Positions 15,569 to 26,000 of a stretch of 64,000 nucleotides of DNA are shown here, one piece after another (position 1 is the stretch's first letter; every line of letters starts with the position of its first letter). The DNA comes from Agromyces flavus. GTDB taxonomy: Bacteria > Actinomycetota > Actinomycetes > Actinomycetales > Microbacteriaceae. The notes under the pieces were generated by a model, which searched no databases, had not been told where the DNA came from, and saw nothing but the letters and a program-made list of their open reading frames with translations. The translations under genes and the position numbers were made by a program. The DNA is taken from contig NZ_LT629755.1 of NCBI RefSeq assembly GCF_900104685.1, forward strand, positions 806,001 through 870,000, in the 5' to 3' direction.

Positions 15569-16639
15569 TCAGCGGCCGAGCGCGCGGGCGGCGAGGTCGA
15601 CGTCGTCGAGGTCGTTCCACAGGTGGAACGCCACGCGCGCCCGTCCGGCACGTCCGGACGCCGTGATGCCCGCCGCGGTCAGGCGCGCGAGGTCGGTTCC
15701 GTCGGCGTCGGCCCACGTCACGATCGCGCTCGGCGCCGAGGGGAGGTCGAGGCGCTCGCGGAACGCGGCGGCGAGTGCCAGGTCATGCTCGCGGACCGCC
15801 GACATGTCGAGGCTCGCGGCGAGTCCGAGCGCAGCCTCGGCGCCGGCCCACGCGTGCCACGCGGGCGAGACGTCGAACCGGCGCGCGCCCGCGGCGAGGT
15901 GCAGATCGGGCCCGTAGCACGACGCCCACGGATCCTCGCCGGAGTACCAGCCGGCGGTGAGCGGGACGAGCTCGTCGAGCGCCCGGTCGCTCACCGACAT
16001 GAACGCAGCGCCACGCGGCGCCGACAGCCACTTGTAGGCGTGGCACACGATCAGGTCGGCGTCCAGGCCGTCCGTCGGCATCCAGCCCGTGGCCTGCGTG
16101 GTGTCGATCAGCACCAGGGCACCGACCGACCGGGCGGCGGCGATGACGGATGTCGCATCCGCGAGCTCGCCCGTGGCCGACTGCACGAGCGAGAACGCGA
16201 CCAACCACGTGCGAGGTCCGATCGCGTCGGCGAGTCGGTCGATCGGGGCGTGCCGCACGCTGAGGTCGCCGCGCGCGAGGAAGGGGGCGACCACCGAGCT
16301 GAAGTCGCCGTCGACGCACACGATCTCGGCGCCCGAGGGTGCCGAGGCCGCGGCGAGGGAGACGAACGGTGAGATCTGCGAGCCGACCGCGACGCGATCG
16401 GGCGATGCGCCCAGCAGTGTCGCCGCGTGGCCGCGGGCGCGTTTCACGACTCCGGTGTACTCCGCAGCGGACGCCGACCCCGAGGACCAGCGCGCGAGGT
16501 CGTGCTCGAGCGCCTCGACGGTCGCCGCGGCGGGGATGCCGAGCGTGCACGCGGCGAGATAGCCGCGGCCGGCGGCGAAGCGCAGTTCCGGCAGGGCACG
16601 CGAAGCGGTTCGAGCGGTGGATGGGGTCTCGGTTCGCAT
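15569..16639 (-). CDS. Class V aminotransferase family protein
   Basis: A 356-residue PLP enzyme of the cysteine desulfurase/isopenicillin N epimerase-like group. The PLP lysine lies in C-H-A-Y-K-W-L-S-A-P-R-G, and D-T-T-Q-A-T-G-W supplies the PLP-binding Asp region. It lacks the cysteine-bearing loop that would mark a desulfurase. I used the ATG at 16639; an in-frame ATG at 16663 is possible, and neither has a clear binding site. It is divergent from a LysR regulator with an inverted repeat between them, so it is probably that regulator's target. The substrate is not known. Confidence 0.8.
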   Translation of the reverse strand: MRTETPSTARTASRALPELRFAAGRGYLAACTLGIPAAATVEALEHDLARWSSGSASAAEYTGVVKRARGHAATLLGASPDRVAVGSQISPFVSLAAASAPSGAEIVCVDGDFSSVVAPFLARGDLSVRHAPIDRLADAIGPRTWLVAFSLVQSATGELADATSVIAAARSVGALVLIDTTQATGWMPTDGLDADLIVCHAYKWLSAPRGAAFMSVSDRALDELVPLTAGWYSGEDPWASCYGPDLHLAAGARRFDVSPAWHAWAGAEAALGLAASLDMSAVREHDLALAAAFRERLDLPSAPSAIVTWADADGTDLARLTAAGITASGRAGRARVAFHLWNDLDDVDLAARALGR

Positions 16640-16697
16640 GTGGACCAGCCTGCGCCGCGACATCCGATTCGTCGAGACCTGCCTCTGGATCGATTGC

Positions 16698-16712
16698 ATA
16701 AGCAGGGCTTAT
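16698..16712. promoter_or_regulatory. LysR-type box ATAAGC-N3-GCTTAT
   Basis: A perfect 6-bp inverted repeat with a 3-bp centre in the 82-bp gap between the aminotransferase (minus) and the LysR gene (plus), fitting the T-N11-A form of LysR sites. Its right arm overlaps TATCGT (16710–16715), the likely -10 of the regulator gene, so the regulator would repress itself and act on the divergent gene. Confidence 0.65.
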
Positions 16713-16715
16713 CGT
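16710..16715 (+). promoter_or_regulatory. -10 box TATCGT of the LysR gene
   Basis: TATCGT ends 6 nt before the ATG at 16722, with no ribosome binding site between them, so the mRNA is probably leaderless. It overlaps the LysR box. Confidence 0.5.
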
Positions 16716-16721
16716 TGGGTC

Positions 16722-17711
16722 ATGCCCGCCGCCGCAGACCCGATCCATCCCGGCGCCGCCGATCTCGACGCAATGAGCCTGATCGTGCTCCGAGCGGTGG
16801 CCGACCACGGCACCATCACCGCAGCCGCCGCCGCGCTCGGCTTCAGCCAGCCCGCCCTGAGCCAGCAGATGCGCCGCGCCGAGGCGCGCGCCGGCATGGC
16901 GCTCGTCGAGCGCACGGGGCGCGGCATCCGCCTGACCGCGGCCGGCCGGCTGCTCGCGAGGCACGGCACGACGATCGCCACCACGCTCGAAGCCGCGCGC
17001 GGCGAGCTCGCGGAGCTCCGCGGACTCCGGTCCGGCCGCGTGCGGCTGATGGCGTTCCCCTCGGCGTCGCCGACGGTCGTCCCGGAGTTCATGGCCGAGA
17101 TGGCCGCGCAGCACCCGGGCGTGCAGGTGAGCTTCGTCGAGGCCGAGCCGCCCGAGGCGGTGCGAGCGGTGCGCGAGGATCGTGCCGACCTCGCGCTCAC
17201 CTTCAGCTATCCCGGCGACCGCAGCGACCCGCACCGCGAGAGCGCCCGCGGACTCGAGGTCGGCGCGATCGGCGTCGACCCGATGCACGTCGTGCTGCCG
17301 GCCGACCATCCGCTCGCCGCGCGCGACGCCGTCGACCTCGCCGACCTCGCGGGGGAGCGGTGGATCGCCGGCTGTCCCCGGTGCCGCGGCCACCTGCTCG
17401 AGCTGTGCGACGTCGCCGGCTTCGAGCCGACCATCGCGGTGGAGACCGACAACTTCGTCGCCGTCGAGGAGCTCGTCGCGAGCGGTTTGGGCGTCGCGGT
17501 GCTGCCCGGACTCGCGGTGGAGTCGGCGGGTGCCCGGCCCGGAGTCGCGGTGCGCGCCACCGTCAACGACGACCGGCGCACCCTGCACCTCGTCGCGGCC
17601 AGGGGCGGCACAGGGATACCGGCCGTGGCGGTCGCCGCCGACCTCCTCACCCGTCTGGTGGGCCGTCGGACCGCGCGATCCGCGGGCCGTAACATTGACG
17701 GCGATGCCTGA
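16722..17711 (+). CDS. LysR-family transcriptional regulator
   Basis: A 329-residue LysR protein. The winged helix-turn-helix lies at about residues 15–75 ([15 protein letters not shown]), followed by a substrate-binding domain with the typical end [15 protein letters not shown]. The cluster [12 protein letters not shown] in the effector domain is unusual and could bind a thiol or metal. It probably regulates the divergent aminotransferase. The ATG at 16722 fits the leaderless promoter. It overlaps gltX by 8 bp. Confidence 0.88.
   Translation: MPAAADPIHPGAADLDAMSLIVLRAVADHGTITAAAAALGFSQPALSQQMRRAEARAGMALVERTGRGIRLTAAGRLLARHGTTIATTLEAARGELAELRGLRSGRVRLMAFPSASPTVVPEFMAEMAAQHPGVQVSFVEAEPPEAVRAVREDRADLALTFSYPGDRSDPHRESARGLEVGAIGVDPMHVVLPADHPLAARDAVDLADLAGERWIAGCPRCRGHLLELCDVAGFEPTIAVETDNFVAVEELVASGLGVAVLPGLAVESAGARPGVAVRATVNDDRRTLHLVAARGGTGIPAVAVAADLLTRLVGRRTARSAGRNIDGDA
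17690..17695 (+). promoter_or_regulatory. -10 box TAACAT ahead of gltX
   Basis: TAACAT lies inside the end of the LysR gene, 8 nt before the gltX ATG at 17704. It gives gltX a likely promoter of its own with almost no leader. Confidence 0.45.
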
Positions 17712-19221
17712 TACGACCGACCTCACGACCACCGCGACCGGCAGCGACATCCGCGTGCGCTTCTGCCCGTCGCCCACCGGCACCCCGCACGTCGGCCTGG
17801 TGCGCACGGCCCTCTTCAACTGGGCGTACGCGCGCCACACCGGTGGCACGTTCGTGTTCCGCATCGAGGACACCGATGCGGCGCGCGACACCGAGGAGAG
17901 CTACGAGCAGATCATCGACGCGCTCACCTGGCTCGGCCTCGAGTGGGACGAGGGCATCGGCGTCGGTGGGCCGCACGCACCGTACCGGCAGTCGCAGCGC
18001 CTCGACATCTACCGCGACGTCGTCGAGCGGTTGAAGGCGGCCGGGCACGTGTACGAGAGCTACTCCACGGCCGACGAGATCGACGCGCGCAACGAGGCGG
18101 CGGGCCGCCCGAAGCAGTTCGGGTACGACAACTTCGATCGCGACCTCACCGACGAGCAGCGGGCGGCGTACCGGGCCGAGGGACGCGAGCCCGCGCTGCG
18201 GCTGCTGGTGCCCGACGACCTCGACCTCGGCTTCGACGATCTCGTGCGCGGGCCGATCGACTTCCCGGCCGGATCGACCACCGACTTCGTCGTCGTGCGC
18301 CCGAACGGCGCGCCGCTGTACACGCTGGTGAATCCCGTCGACGACGCGCTCATGGGCATCACGCACGCCCTCCGCGGCGAGGACCTTCTCTCGTCGACCG
18401 CGCGGCAGATCGCCCTCTACCACGCGCTCATCGACGTCGGCGTGGCGAGCTCCATCCCGCGGTTCGGCCACCTGCCGTACGTGATGGGCGAGGGGAACAA
18501 GAAGCTCTCGAAGCGCGATCCCGAGTCGAACCTCTTCCACCACCGTGACCGCGGCTTCATCCCCGAGGGCCTGGTGAACTACCTCTCGCTCCTCGGCTGG
18601 GGCTTCTCGGCCGACCGCGACGTGTTCAGCCGCGACGAGCTCGTGGCGAAGTTCGACGTCGCCGACGTCAACCCCAACCCCGCCCGTTTCGACCTGAAGA
18701 AGGCCGAGGCGATCAACGGCGACCACCTGCGCCGGCTGGATGTCGCGGACTTCGCCGCACGCACGGTGCCGTACCTGCAGTCGGCCGGCGTCGTCGATTC
18801 GCCCCTCACCCCGAGCCAGGAGGCGATCCTCGCCGAGGCCGCACCGCTCGTGCAGGAGCGCATCGCCCTGCTCGGCGAGGCACCTGGCATGCTGGGCTTC
18901 CTGTTCACGGATGCCGCGACCCTCGAGTACGACGAGGCGGCCGTCGGGTCGCTTCCGGCCGACGCTCCCGCGGTGCTCGCGGCCGCGCGCGAGGCGCTCG
19001 AGCGGCTCCCGGGCGAGTCGTGGACGACCGACGAGATCGAGGAGGCGCTGCGCGACGCGATCGTCGACGGACTCGGCCTGAAGCCCCGTGTCGCCTTCGG
19101 CCCGATCCGCGTCGCGATCTCCGGACGACGCGTCTCGCCGCCGCTCTTCGAGTCGATGCAGATCCTCGGCCGCGTCGACTCGCTCGAGCGGATCGACCGC
19201 CTCGCGGCGCTCATCGGCTGA
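17704..19221 (+). CDS. gltX: Glutamyl-tRNA synthetase
   Basis: A 505-residue class I aminoacyl-tRNA synthetase. The HIGH motif appears as T-P-H-V-G-L, and the KMSKS motif as [17 protein letters not shown] in the catalytic domain and the anticodon-binding C-terminal domain are typical. Actinobacteria generally lack glutaminyl-tRNA synthetase, so this enzyme probably also charges tRNA-Gln with Glu, for amidation by GatCAB. The tRNA-Gln gene sits 86 bp downstream. The start ATG overlaps the LysR stop by 8 bp. Confidence 0.95.
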   Translation: MPDTTDLTTTATGSDIRVRFCPSPTGTPHVGLVRTALFNWAYARHTGGTFVFRIEDTDAARDTEESYEQIIDALTWLGLEWDEGIGVGGPHAPYRQSQRLDIYRDVVERLKAAGHVYESYSTADEIDARNEAAGRPKQFGYDNFDRDLTDEQRAAYRAEGREPALRLLVPDDLDLGFDDLVRGPIDFPAGSTTDFVVVRPNGAPLYTLVNPVDDALMGITHALRGEDLLSSTARQIALYHALIDVGVASSIPRFGHLPYVMGEGNKKLSKRDPESNLFHHRDRGFIPEGLVNYLSLLGWGFSADRDVFSRDELVAKFDVADVNPNPARFDLKKAEAINGDHLRRLDVADFAARTVPYLQSAGVVDSPLTPSQEAILAEAAPLVQERIALLGEAPGMLGFLFTDAATLEYDEAAVGSLPADAPAVLAAAREALERLPGESWTTDEIEEALRDAIVDGLGLKPRVAFGPIRVAISGRRVSPPLFESMQILGRVDSLERIDRLAALIG

Positions 19222-19244
19222 CGCGCCCGGGTGCCCTCGCCGTT

Positions 19245-19273
19245 TTGGCGAGCGTCCGACCGTAGGCTAGAGT
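19245..19273 (+). promoter_or_regulatory. Promoter of tRNA-Gln
   Basis: TTGGCG (19245–19250), 17 bp, TAGAGT (19268–19273), then 34 bp to the mature tRNA 5' end. Confidence 0.6.
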
Positions 19274-19307
19274 TACATGTCGGCCCGGGAACTCGTTCCG
19301 GGGCCAT

Positions 19308-19379
19308 TGGGGTATGGTGTAATTGGCAACACGGCTGATTCTGGTTCAGTTGTTCTTGGTTCGAGTCCAGGTACCCCAG
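19308..19379 (+). tRNA. tRNA-Gln (CTG anticodon)
   Basis: A 72-nt cloverleaf. The acceptor stem pairs 19308–19314 with 19372–19378. The anticodon stem is GCTGA/TCAGT with loop TTCTGGT and anticodon CTG. The T loop is TTCGAGT. The discriminator is G (19379), and the CCA end is not fully encoded. It lies just after gltX. Confidence 0.93.
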
Positions 19380-19386
19380 CAGTGAG

Positions 19387-19412
19387 AAAGCCCCGGTCAC
19401 GCCCGGGGTTTT
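19387..19412 (+). terminator. Terminator of tRNA-Gln
   Basis: A 10-bp stem (AAAGCCCCGG with CCGGGGTTTT, one G-T pair) with a 6-nt loop, ending in TTTT. It starts 8 nt after the tRNA. Confidence 0.85.
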
Positions 19413-19514
19413 CGCGTATCTGGAGCGATCCTCCCGGCATGTCCGATTCAGCTGGTCTGTGCCGCTTTCGACGGAGCATCTCGCAGCTTCGGCCGATGTT
19501 CCGCGCGGGGCGGT

Positions 19515-20666
19515 TCAGCCGCGAGGCAGGCCCTGGAACTCCGAGAAGAGCCCCATGAGTTCGTCGTCGACCTCGCGCTGCGTGAGCAGGATGCCGATGG
19601 TGCCATCCGGGTCGACGTGGAAGGTCGTCCCCTGCCCTCCCAACCAGGTGTACCGTCCGCGGTGTGGGCCACTCGTCGCCACGCTGACGCCATACCCCCA
19701 CCCCGTCTCGTCCCAGAACGTCGGGGAGAAGAAGCTGTCGGGCGCCTTGGCGGCCGCGGGAGTCTGGTCGCTGACCATCGCAGCGGCCAGCTCGATCGGA
19801 AGCATCCGCTCGCCTCGTGCCGGTCCGGTCTGCGCGACGCCGCCGTGCACCAGCATCCGCAGGAATCCCAGGTAGTCCTCGGCGGTCGACACCAGCTCGG
19901 AGTGACTCTCCTCGAACGGTGGGTCGCCAACGTGGAACCCCCCACCGGCCGGCTCGGTCTCAGTGGGGCCCATCTCCGTCTGCCGGTACGCCGCCGGAAG
20001 CCGATGCACCTTCTCGACGGGTACGCGGAATCCGGTGTCGACCATGCCGAGCGGGCGGAACAGATCGTCGCGCAGTTGATCGCGGGCAGGCCGACCGGTG
20101 ACGCGCGAGATCAAGATGCCGAGGATGGCGAAGGAGTGATGGTACCGCCATCCCTCACCCGGCTGGAACGCGAGCGGCAGGTCGGTGAGCCGTGACAGCC
20201 ACTCCTGTGAGCCCAACATGACCGGACCCACGCCTGCATCGGTGCCGTTCTCGACCATCGCGCGCCGCAGCGGGGAGTCGACGAGGATCATTCCGTATCC
20301 GCTGGTGTTGGTGAGCAGGTGCCGCAACGTGATCGGCCGCGCCGCAGGCACCGTGTCGGACAATGCCGCCGTGGGCGAGACCAGCACGCGACGGTCGGCC
20401 AGTTCGGGCAGCCATCGCACGAGCGGGTCGTCCAAGCCCAACCGTCCCATCGCGACCAGACGCAGGGCGGACGCGCTGGTGATCGCCTTCGTCATCGACT
20501 GGATGCGCATGATCGCATCCGGCCGCATCGGGGGTCCCTCCACTGCCATCGAGCCGACTGCGACCGTGTCGGGCGGGTGATCGGCGGAACCGAGGAGGGC
20601 AACGGCGCCCAGAATGGTCCCCCGCTCGACGTGTGAGACCAGGAGCTCCTGCAACGGCGTGCTCAC
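19515..20666 (-). CDS. Beta-lactamase-fold serine hydrolase
   Basis: A 383-residue protein of the class C beta-lactamase/DD-peptidase/esterase family. The nucleophile motif S-x-x-K appears as S-M-T-K near residue 56. The second motif, normally Y-x-N, reads Y-H-H, so Asn is replaced by His, which argues against standard penicillin recognition. The C-terminal H/K-x-G motif may be L-G-G-Q-G. There is no signal peptide. The start is GTG 20666, because GATACT lies 7 nt upstream on the minus strand. It lies 58 bp after the ATP-grasp gene and probably belongs to that operon. It is likely an esterase or amide hydrolase acting in the same unknown pathway. Confidence 0.8.
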   Translation of the reverse strand: MSTPLQELLVSHVERGTILGAVALLGSADHPPDTVAVGSMAVEGPPMRPDAIMRIQSMTKAITSASALRLVAMGRLGLDDPLVRWLPELADRRVLVSPTAALSDTVPAARPITLRHLLTNTSGYGMILVDSPLRRAMVENGTDAGVGPVMLGSQEWLSRLTDLPLAFQPGEGWRYHHSFAILGILISRVTGRPARDQLRDDLFRPLGMVDTGFRVPVEKVHRLPAAYRQTEMGPTETEPAGGGFHVGDPPFEESHSELVSTAEDYLGFLRMLVHGGVAQTGPARGERMLPIELAAAMVSDQTPAAAKAPDSFFSPTFWDETGWGYGVSVATSGPHRGRYTWLGGQGTTFHVDPDGTIGILLTQREVDDELMGLFSEFQGLPRG

Positions 20667-20724
20667 ACCCGGGAGTATCCCACGGCGCCCCCTACATGGC
20701 ATGGCGGCCGTACGGCGGAGTGGA

Positions 20725-21723
20725 TCAGGACCCCGCGACCACCCGGCGCTCCAGGGCTTCGATAACGGTCTCGGCGATGTCGATGTCGTAGAGCCGCTCG
20801 ACGCTCTGGAACCCGCCGGGGCTCTCCGGGTTGATCTCCACGATCTTGTCACCGATCACGTCGATGCCCACGAGGAACATGCCATCGGCGACGAGCTTGT
20901 CGCCGATCGCCTCGACGATGCCGAGCTCGGCCTCGCCGATCTCGAGGGGCACCGACCGACCACCCTTGCTGATGTTGGCGCGCGGGTCATTGCCGGTGGG
21001 CACGCGACGGAAGGCGGCCTGCCTGCCGTCGCGCTCGAGGATGCGACCCTCCAGCAGGAAGATCCGGGCATCGCCGTCTTCGCCTCCGTCGATGAACTCC
21101 TGGACGATGGCGTAGCCCTCCTGCAGCACCGCCTCCGTCATCTGCGTCAGGTTGGTCTCTCCCGGGCCCTCGATCATGAAGACGTTGCGACCCTTGGCCC
21201 CGTACAGCGGTTTGACGACGGAGCGGCCGATCTCGTCGACGAACCGCTCGATCGCTTCGGGATCTCGCGTCACCAGGGACCGTGGTCGGACCGACTCGGG
21301 GAATTCCTCGAGGTAGAGCTTGCTGGTAGCGCGATGGAGATTCACGGGGTCGTTGACCACCGTCACGCCTCGGTCGGCAAGCATCCGTCCGAACACCACG
21401 CCCATCGGGCTGGCCCACGGTCGCTCCTGCAGGTCGTCGATCGACTCGTTGCGCAGGACCAGCGCGTCCAGGTCGTCCATGACGACGCGCTCGGCGTCAC
21501 GCGCCTTGATCCCTTCCATGAAGCTCGCCAGGGTGTCGTCGCTCTTCCACCTCGCAGCGCGAGCCATGGCCGCGAACTGCCCGTCGCTGCTGCCGAGCTC
21601 GAAGTCCCCGACGCCGACGTACCAGGTCTCGTGACCGCGCCTGGATGCGGCCCTGGCGAGCCGGGTGGTCGCGTATTCGTCGATCTCGGTGTCGACGTCG
21701 TTGACCAGGAAAGCGAGCCTCAT
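20725..21723 (-). CDS. ATP-grasp ligase, glutathione synthetase (GshB)-like
   Basis: A 332-residue cytoplasmic enzyme. The N-terminal part has the GshB-type domain start (M-R-L-A-F-L-V-N-D). The ATP-grasp part includes the phosphate-binding loop K-P-L-Y-G-A-K-G-R-N-V-F and the metal-binding I-V-E-I-N-P-E-S-P-G-G, which is how glutathione synthetases end. Such enzymes join a carboxylate to an amine with ATP. Actinobacteria of this group use mycothiol, so classical glutathione synthesis is unlikely. The ATG overlaps the DUF1704 stop as ATGA, and this pairing with DUF1704 recurs in other bacteria. The substrate is unknown. Confidence 0.85.
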   Translation of the reverse strand: MRLAFLVNDVDTEIDEYATTRLARAASRRGHETWYVGVGDFELGSSDGQFAAMARAARWKSDDTLASFMEGIKARDAERVVMDDLDALVLRNESIDDLQERPWASPMGVVFGRMLADRGVTVVNDPVNLHRATSKLYLEEFPESVRPRSLVTRDPEAIERFVDEIGRSVVKPLYGAKGRNVFMIEGPGETNLTQMTEAVLQEGYAIVQEFIDGGEDGDARIFLLEGRILERDGRQAAFRRVPTGNDPRANISKGGRSVPLEIGEAELGIVEAIGDKLVADGMFLVGIDVIGDKIVEINPESPGGFQSVERLYDIDIAETVIEALERRVVAGS

Positions 21724-22901
21724 GCCGCCACTCCTTCCTCGTAGAGATCGGTGACCGACGCGCCCTCGCGCAGACGTGCCAGACGCTCCTGCGCACCGGG
21801 CACATCCAGCCAGCGTGGCCGGATCCACGGCGGATGGAGCACCTCGCGATCGAGCAGGTCCTGCACCAAGGGGATGTGGTCCAAGGCGAGCTTGCCGACC
21901 AGCAGGACGTCGAGGCGATTGCCCTCGGCAAGTGCGTCGAGGATCCGCGTGATTCCGCGCAGGTAGATCGCATCCTTCACCGAGCCGCCTCCGACGACGA
22001 CGCGAATGGCGATCGACCACGCGGTCCGCGCCGGGATGCGATGTTCGGCCCGCAGCGACTCGAAGATGTCGAGGAAGCCCGCGCCGTCGAGCACCTTGCC
22101 GACCGCGACCACTCGCGCCGCGAGCACACGCAGCCGCCGCGGGTCCAAGCCACCCGTCAGGTACTCGGCGAGCACCGCGAGGCCCTCCTGGGTCTCGTCG
22201 TAACCGGGAAGGCCGATGGTGAGCAGCTCCAACGGCTGCCGGGCACCGTTCTGGTAGGTGACGACGTGGGTGCCGACCTCGTGGTGCAGCAACGGCTCGA
22301 CACGGTCGGCCCGGAACGCCGCGGACTCCGGGATGAGCAGGTGGCCGAACGACACCATGAGCTCGGAGATGTCGTCGCGCACCTCGACGCGGACGGGGAA
22401 GTCCGGATACACGGCGCGGTAGCGCTCGAACTCCGCACGGGCGGCGTCGGCGAACGCCCCGGCGGTGACGGTCTGGGTGCTCGGCGCCTGCGGGGGGATG
22501 GTCTCGAGCAGTTCCTCCGCCGCCGCGGCCAGCGCAGGGGCCACCGTTCCGTAGAGCTGCAGCGACCCGTAGAGGAACCGCGACGTGTCGCGGTCCTCCA
22601 ACGCGGTGATCTGCCGGGCGATCTCGTCCCGCTTCGCTCGGAAGAGGGAATGCAGCGCCGGATCGTCGACATTCTCGACCTCGAGGTTGTACAGGTCACG
22701 CCGCGTCAGGTCGGGGTCGAAGTCCAACGGCCGCAGCCGCAGCGTGGGGGCCGTGCCGAAGTCACTCCGTTCGAAGTCCGCCCACGCCTCCGCGGAGTTG
22801 AGCGGAGTCACGTTGACGAGCAGATCCACGCGGCGCTCGATCTCGGTGAGCCGCGAGTCGATCTCGAACGCGGGCGCCAGCTGGTCGGTCGGCGAGGACA
22901 T
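21720..22901 (-). CDS. DUF1704 (QEGLA-motif) metallopeptidase-like protein
   Basis: A 393-residue protein of the family long annotated as flavohemoglobin expression-modulating, now related to the MATCAP tyrosine carboxypeptidases. The zinc motif H-E-V-G-T-H lies near residue 228 inside L-L-H-H-E-V-G-T-H-V-V, and the signature Q-E-G-L-A follows about 31 residues later, supplying the third ligand. By family knowledge it may trim a C-terminal amino acid from a peptide or protein. It is the first gene of an operon with an ATP-grasp ligase (4-bp overlap) and a serine hydrolase. It starts 6 nt after TATGTT, so it is probably leaderless. Confidence 0.88.
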   Translation of the reverse strand: MSSPTDQLAPAFEIDSRLTEIERRVDLLVNVTPLNSAEAWADFERSDFGTAPTLRLRPLDFDPDLTRRDLYNLEVENVDDPALHSLFRAKRDEIARQITALEDRDTSRFLYGSLQLYGTVAPALAAAAEELLETIPPQAPSTQTVTAGAFADAARAEFERYRAVYPDFPVRVEVRDDISELMVSFGHLLIPESAAFRADRVEPLLHHEVGTHVVTYQNGARQPLELLTIGLPGYDETQEGLAVLAEYLTGGLDPRRLRVLAARVVAVGKVLDGAGFLDIFESLRAEHRIPARTAWSIAIRVVVGGGSVKDAIYLRGITRILDALAEGNRLDVLLVGKLALDHIPLVQDLLDREVLHPPWIRPRWLDVPGAQERLARLREGASVTDLYEEGVAA

Positions 22902-22907
22902 GGCACG

Positions 22908-22913
22908 AACATA
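22908..22913 (-). promoter_or_regulatory. -10 box TATGTT of the DUF1704 operon
   Basis: On the minus strand TATGTT is followed by 6 nt and the ATG (22901–22899). No ribosome binding site is present. Confidence 0.5.
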
Positions 22914-23090
22914 CTCACGCGTCGTGGGTCCGACTCAACCCCTTGCACGGTCCGAGCTCGACGGTTCCGGCGGTGTCGACTCCTTCCATGCGACTCGCGC
23001 GACCAGAACGAGCTGAGTGGCGATCTCTCACACAGCAGGCGATGCTTCGGGGCCTTACCGGACCGTGAGCGTGTCGGGAGGCCTGAGCGG

Positions 23091-26000
23091 TCAGTCGGTC
23101 TGCGCCCGGTCCGAACACTCCGCCGGCGTCGCGTCCGGAACCATCGCGGTGAGGCTCCGCAGCGTCGGCACGCCATCGCGAAGAGACGGACAAAGCTGGG
23201 TCGCGATCGCGCGGTCGAGGCTTCCGGTGCTGTATCCGGACAATGCCCAGCCGAGCGGCGGCACGACCGCGGGCTCGGTCGATGGTGCGACGACGACGGT
23301 CAGGGCGGGCAACACGTCGTGGATATCGTCGATGGCCTGACTCGCGGCATCCGATCCTGTGCCAACCGTTCCGAAGGCGCCGCCGATGCGTTGGATCCAG
23401 GCCGACTGCGCCGCCTGCTTCGACGCCGCCGCGAACCCGACGACGGGGACCAGCGGCTCGGCGGAGACCGCGTCCAGGTCCTCCCGAAGGTCGTATCCCG
23501 CCGAGTTCTTCATGAACACCAAGACGGGAACGATCGGATTCGCATCATCGTGTTCCATGTTCCATTCGGCGATCGCATCGGCAATCGTCGGTGCGAGATC
23601 GGCGGCGGTGCCGAGTCCCGATCCCTCGGCATATCCTCCGTCGATCAGCTGCAGGTCTTCCGTGCCGCATCCGTCGCGCTCGCCCAGGCGAGCGGCCGGC
23701 GTGATGATCGGGAACCGGGCGGACAGCATGGCCGAGGTCGCCCAATCCATTCGGGCGAAGCAGCCCGAGCCCATCGGGAGCGTGGCCGCGGGCGACATCG
23801 CGCCCGATGCGCACGTGAGTTCGCCCGACCCGGCGACGTGACTCGCGACGAGCAGCTTGCACTTGCTCCGCGCGTCGGTCGAATTCAGCACCGGGATGCC
23901 GATGCGATCCGACGCCGCGAGCGCAACCGGATCCGCGAGGCCGGGAACCGCGTCGATCCACGTCTGCTCGATGAGCGCGGCACGATCCTGCCATGCCGTC
24001 TTGTTCTTCCACAGTGATGGGAAGTGGACGCCGGTGTCGGTTGCGAGCAGGTCGCCGACGAGCAGAGCCGCGACGCCGGTCCCCACGGTCGTCGGACCGG
24101 CCAGTTTTCGCAGATCCGCTTTCGCGCCGGATTCCTTCGTGCTGGCAGCGGTGGCGGCAAGGCCCACCGAGCCGCCGCTGACACCGCTGCTCAAGAGGAT
24201 GGAGTCGGCCAGACATCCACCATGGTCGCGAAGGGCCTCGAGTGCTCGGGTCGTCCAGTACGCGGCGCGGATGCCTCCGCCCTCGGCGACCACGACCACC
24301 GCCGGGATGAACGTCTCGCCCCCGTTGGTGCCGGCAAGGCATCCGGCTTCGGCGAGCGCGGCCAGGCGTGTATCGACCACCGAACGGAAGCCCTCATCTT
24401 CCCCTGCGTCATCGGTCTGGGACGCCTCGACGGCTCCCCGGGCGGCGTGCAGCGCCGGGTCGTCGCGGTCGACCAGCGCCAGGATCATCGACACGATCAG
24501 CGGAATCGTGATCGCGAGCGTCAGCACCGGATTCGCGCGCAAGCGCATCACGCGGAAGAGCGGCGCCGGCTGCCGGTCCTGCACCGCCACCGTGAACGCG
24601 CCGAGCACCGCGCCCCACGCAGTGAGCGCGAGCACGGTGACGGCAGCCCCGCCGAGCAAGGTTGCTAGCTGGATCGGGAAAAACGCGAGGAACGCGAGGA
24701 TGGCCACGCCGGCGAGGAAGAAGATTACGAGGAGGGTCCGGTGTCGATGAGCGAGCGCGGCATCCTCCGGGCGGTCGAGGCGCTGCGCCGGATCGAGGAG
24801 CGGATCCGGAACGGCGTGCCACAGCACGATCCTCGGCGCCGCCATCACCACGACGACGCCAGTGATGAGCGCAGCCAGAGATCCGGCGTACGGCCAGCCT
24901 CCGCCGCTGAGACCGGGCCCGGCGAGCACAGGCGCGGTGAACGACCGTATCAACCCGAGCCCGCCGATGCCCACGGTCGCCGCGGCGGTCAGGTCGCCGA
25001 CCAGCCATGCGTACTCCGCACGCACTGGATAGTCGACGCGTCCATCGATGTTCGACGGCCACCATGCCGTGACGAAGTACGAGGCGATCACGATCGCCGG
25101 AATGGCGAGGAACACCGCGGCGATCGGCGCGAACCCCGCATCACCGGTCGTTCGCAGGGTGAGGAGGAAGAGGACGACCCAGATTCCGATCGGCACCAGC
25201 CACCAGATCACGTCGCGGCCGCTCGTCGGCACGGCGTAGGAGTTGAATCCGTCCGCCGCCGACACCAGCGCGCGAGAGCGCGCGCGCCCCAGCACGAGCG
25301 CGCACAGCGCTGCCACACCGACCGCGGCGCCGGCGGCGATCGCATGACCCAGACCGGGCCAACCCATACCGACCCACTGACGTTGAATGTCGGGGAGCTG
25401 GTCGAGCACGCCGTCGGATGGGATGCATGCGAACAGGAAGAGCCCCGCGATCAGGAATGCCGACAGACGATGCACCCAGAGTGCCTGGCCGATTCGCACT
25501 GAGAGCTCTGCGATGAACCCTCGCGATCCCGAACGGCGTACGCCCTCCACGTGATCACGCAGGAGGAGTACGACGAGCAGCGCGAGGAACACCCACTTCC
25601 CGGTGGAAGCGCATGCCACCAGCACGCCGAACAGCTCGGATGTCACGATGACGTGGCCTGCCCCGCCAGACGCGAGGAGGATGGCGCCGATGACGAGCAG
25701 TACGAACTCGACCGCCTCGAAAACGACGGCTGCCACGAGCGTGGCGCTCGCTGCCGGTCTCCGGGCCGGGGTCATGCGCTTGATCAGGCGGCGGAAGATC
25801 CAAACGTAGACCACGATGATCAGCAGGTCGACTGCGAGCGAGATCCCGATGAGCCAGGCCACCGATCCCGTGCCGGCTGCGGCGTTCGACGCCCAGTAAC
25901 CCCACGCTTCTCGGCTCGCCAGCGCGAACGGCCCGATCACGCTGCCGAGCGGGGAGCCGGCACCATCCTGACTCAACGATCCGGCGATCAGTCGATCGAT

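Noticed and set aside
20666..20724. Longer start for the serine hydrolase at 20702 or beyond
   Set aside because: The extension is low-complexity, overlaps the ATP-grasp gene end and lacks a binding site; GTG 20666 has a -10 hexamer 7 nt upstream.
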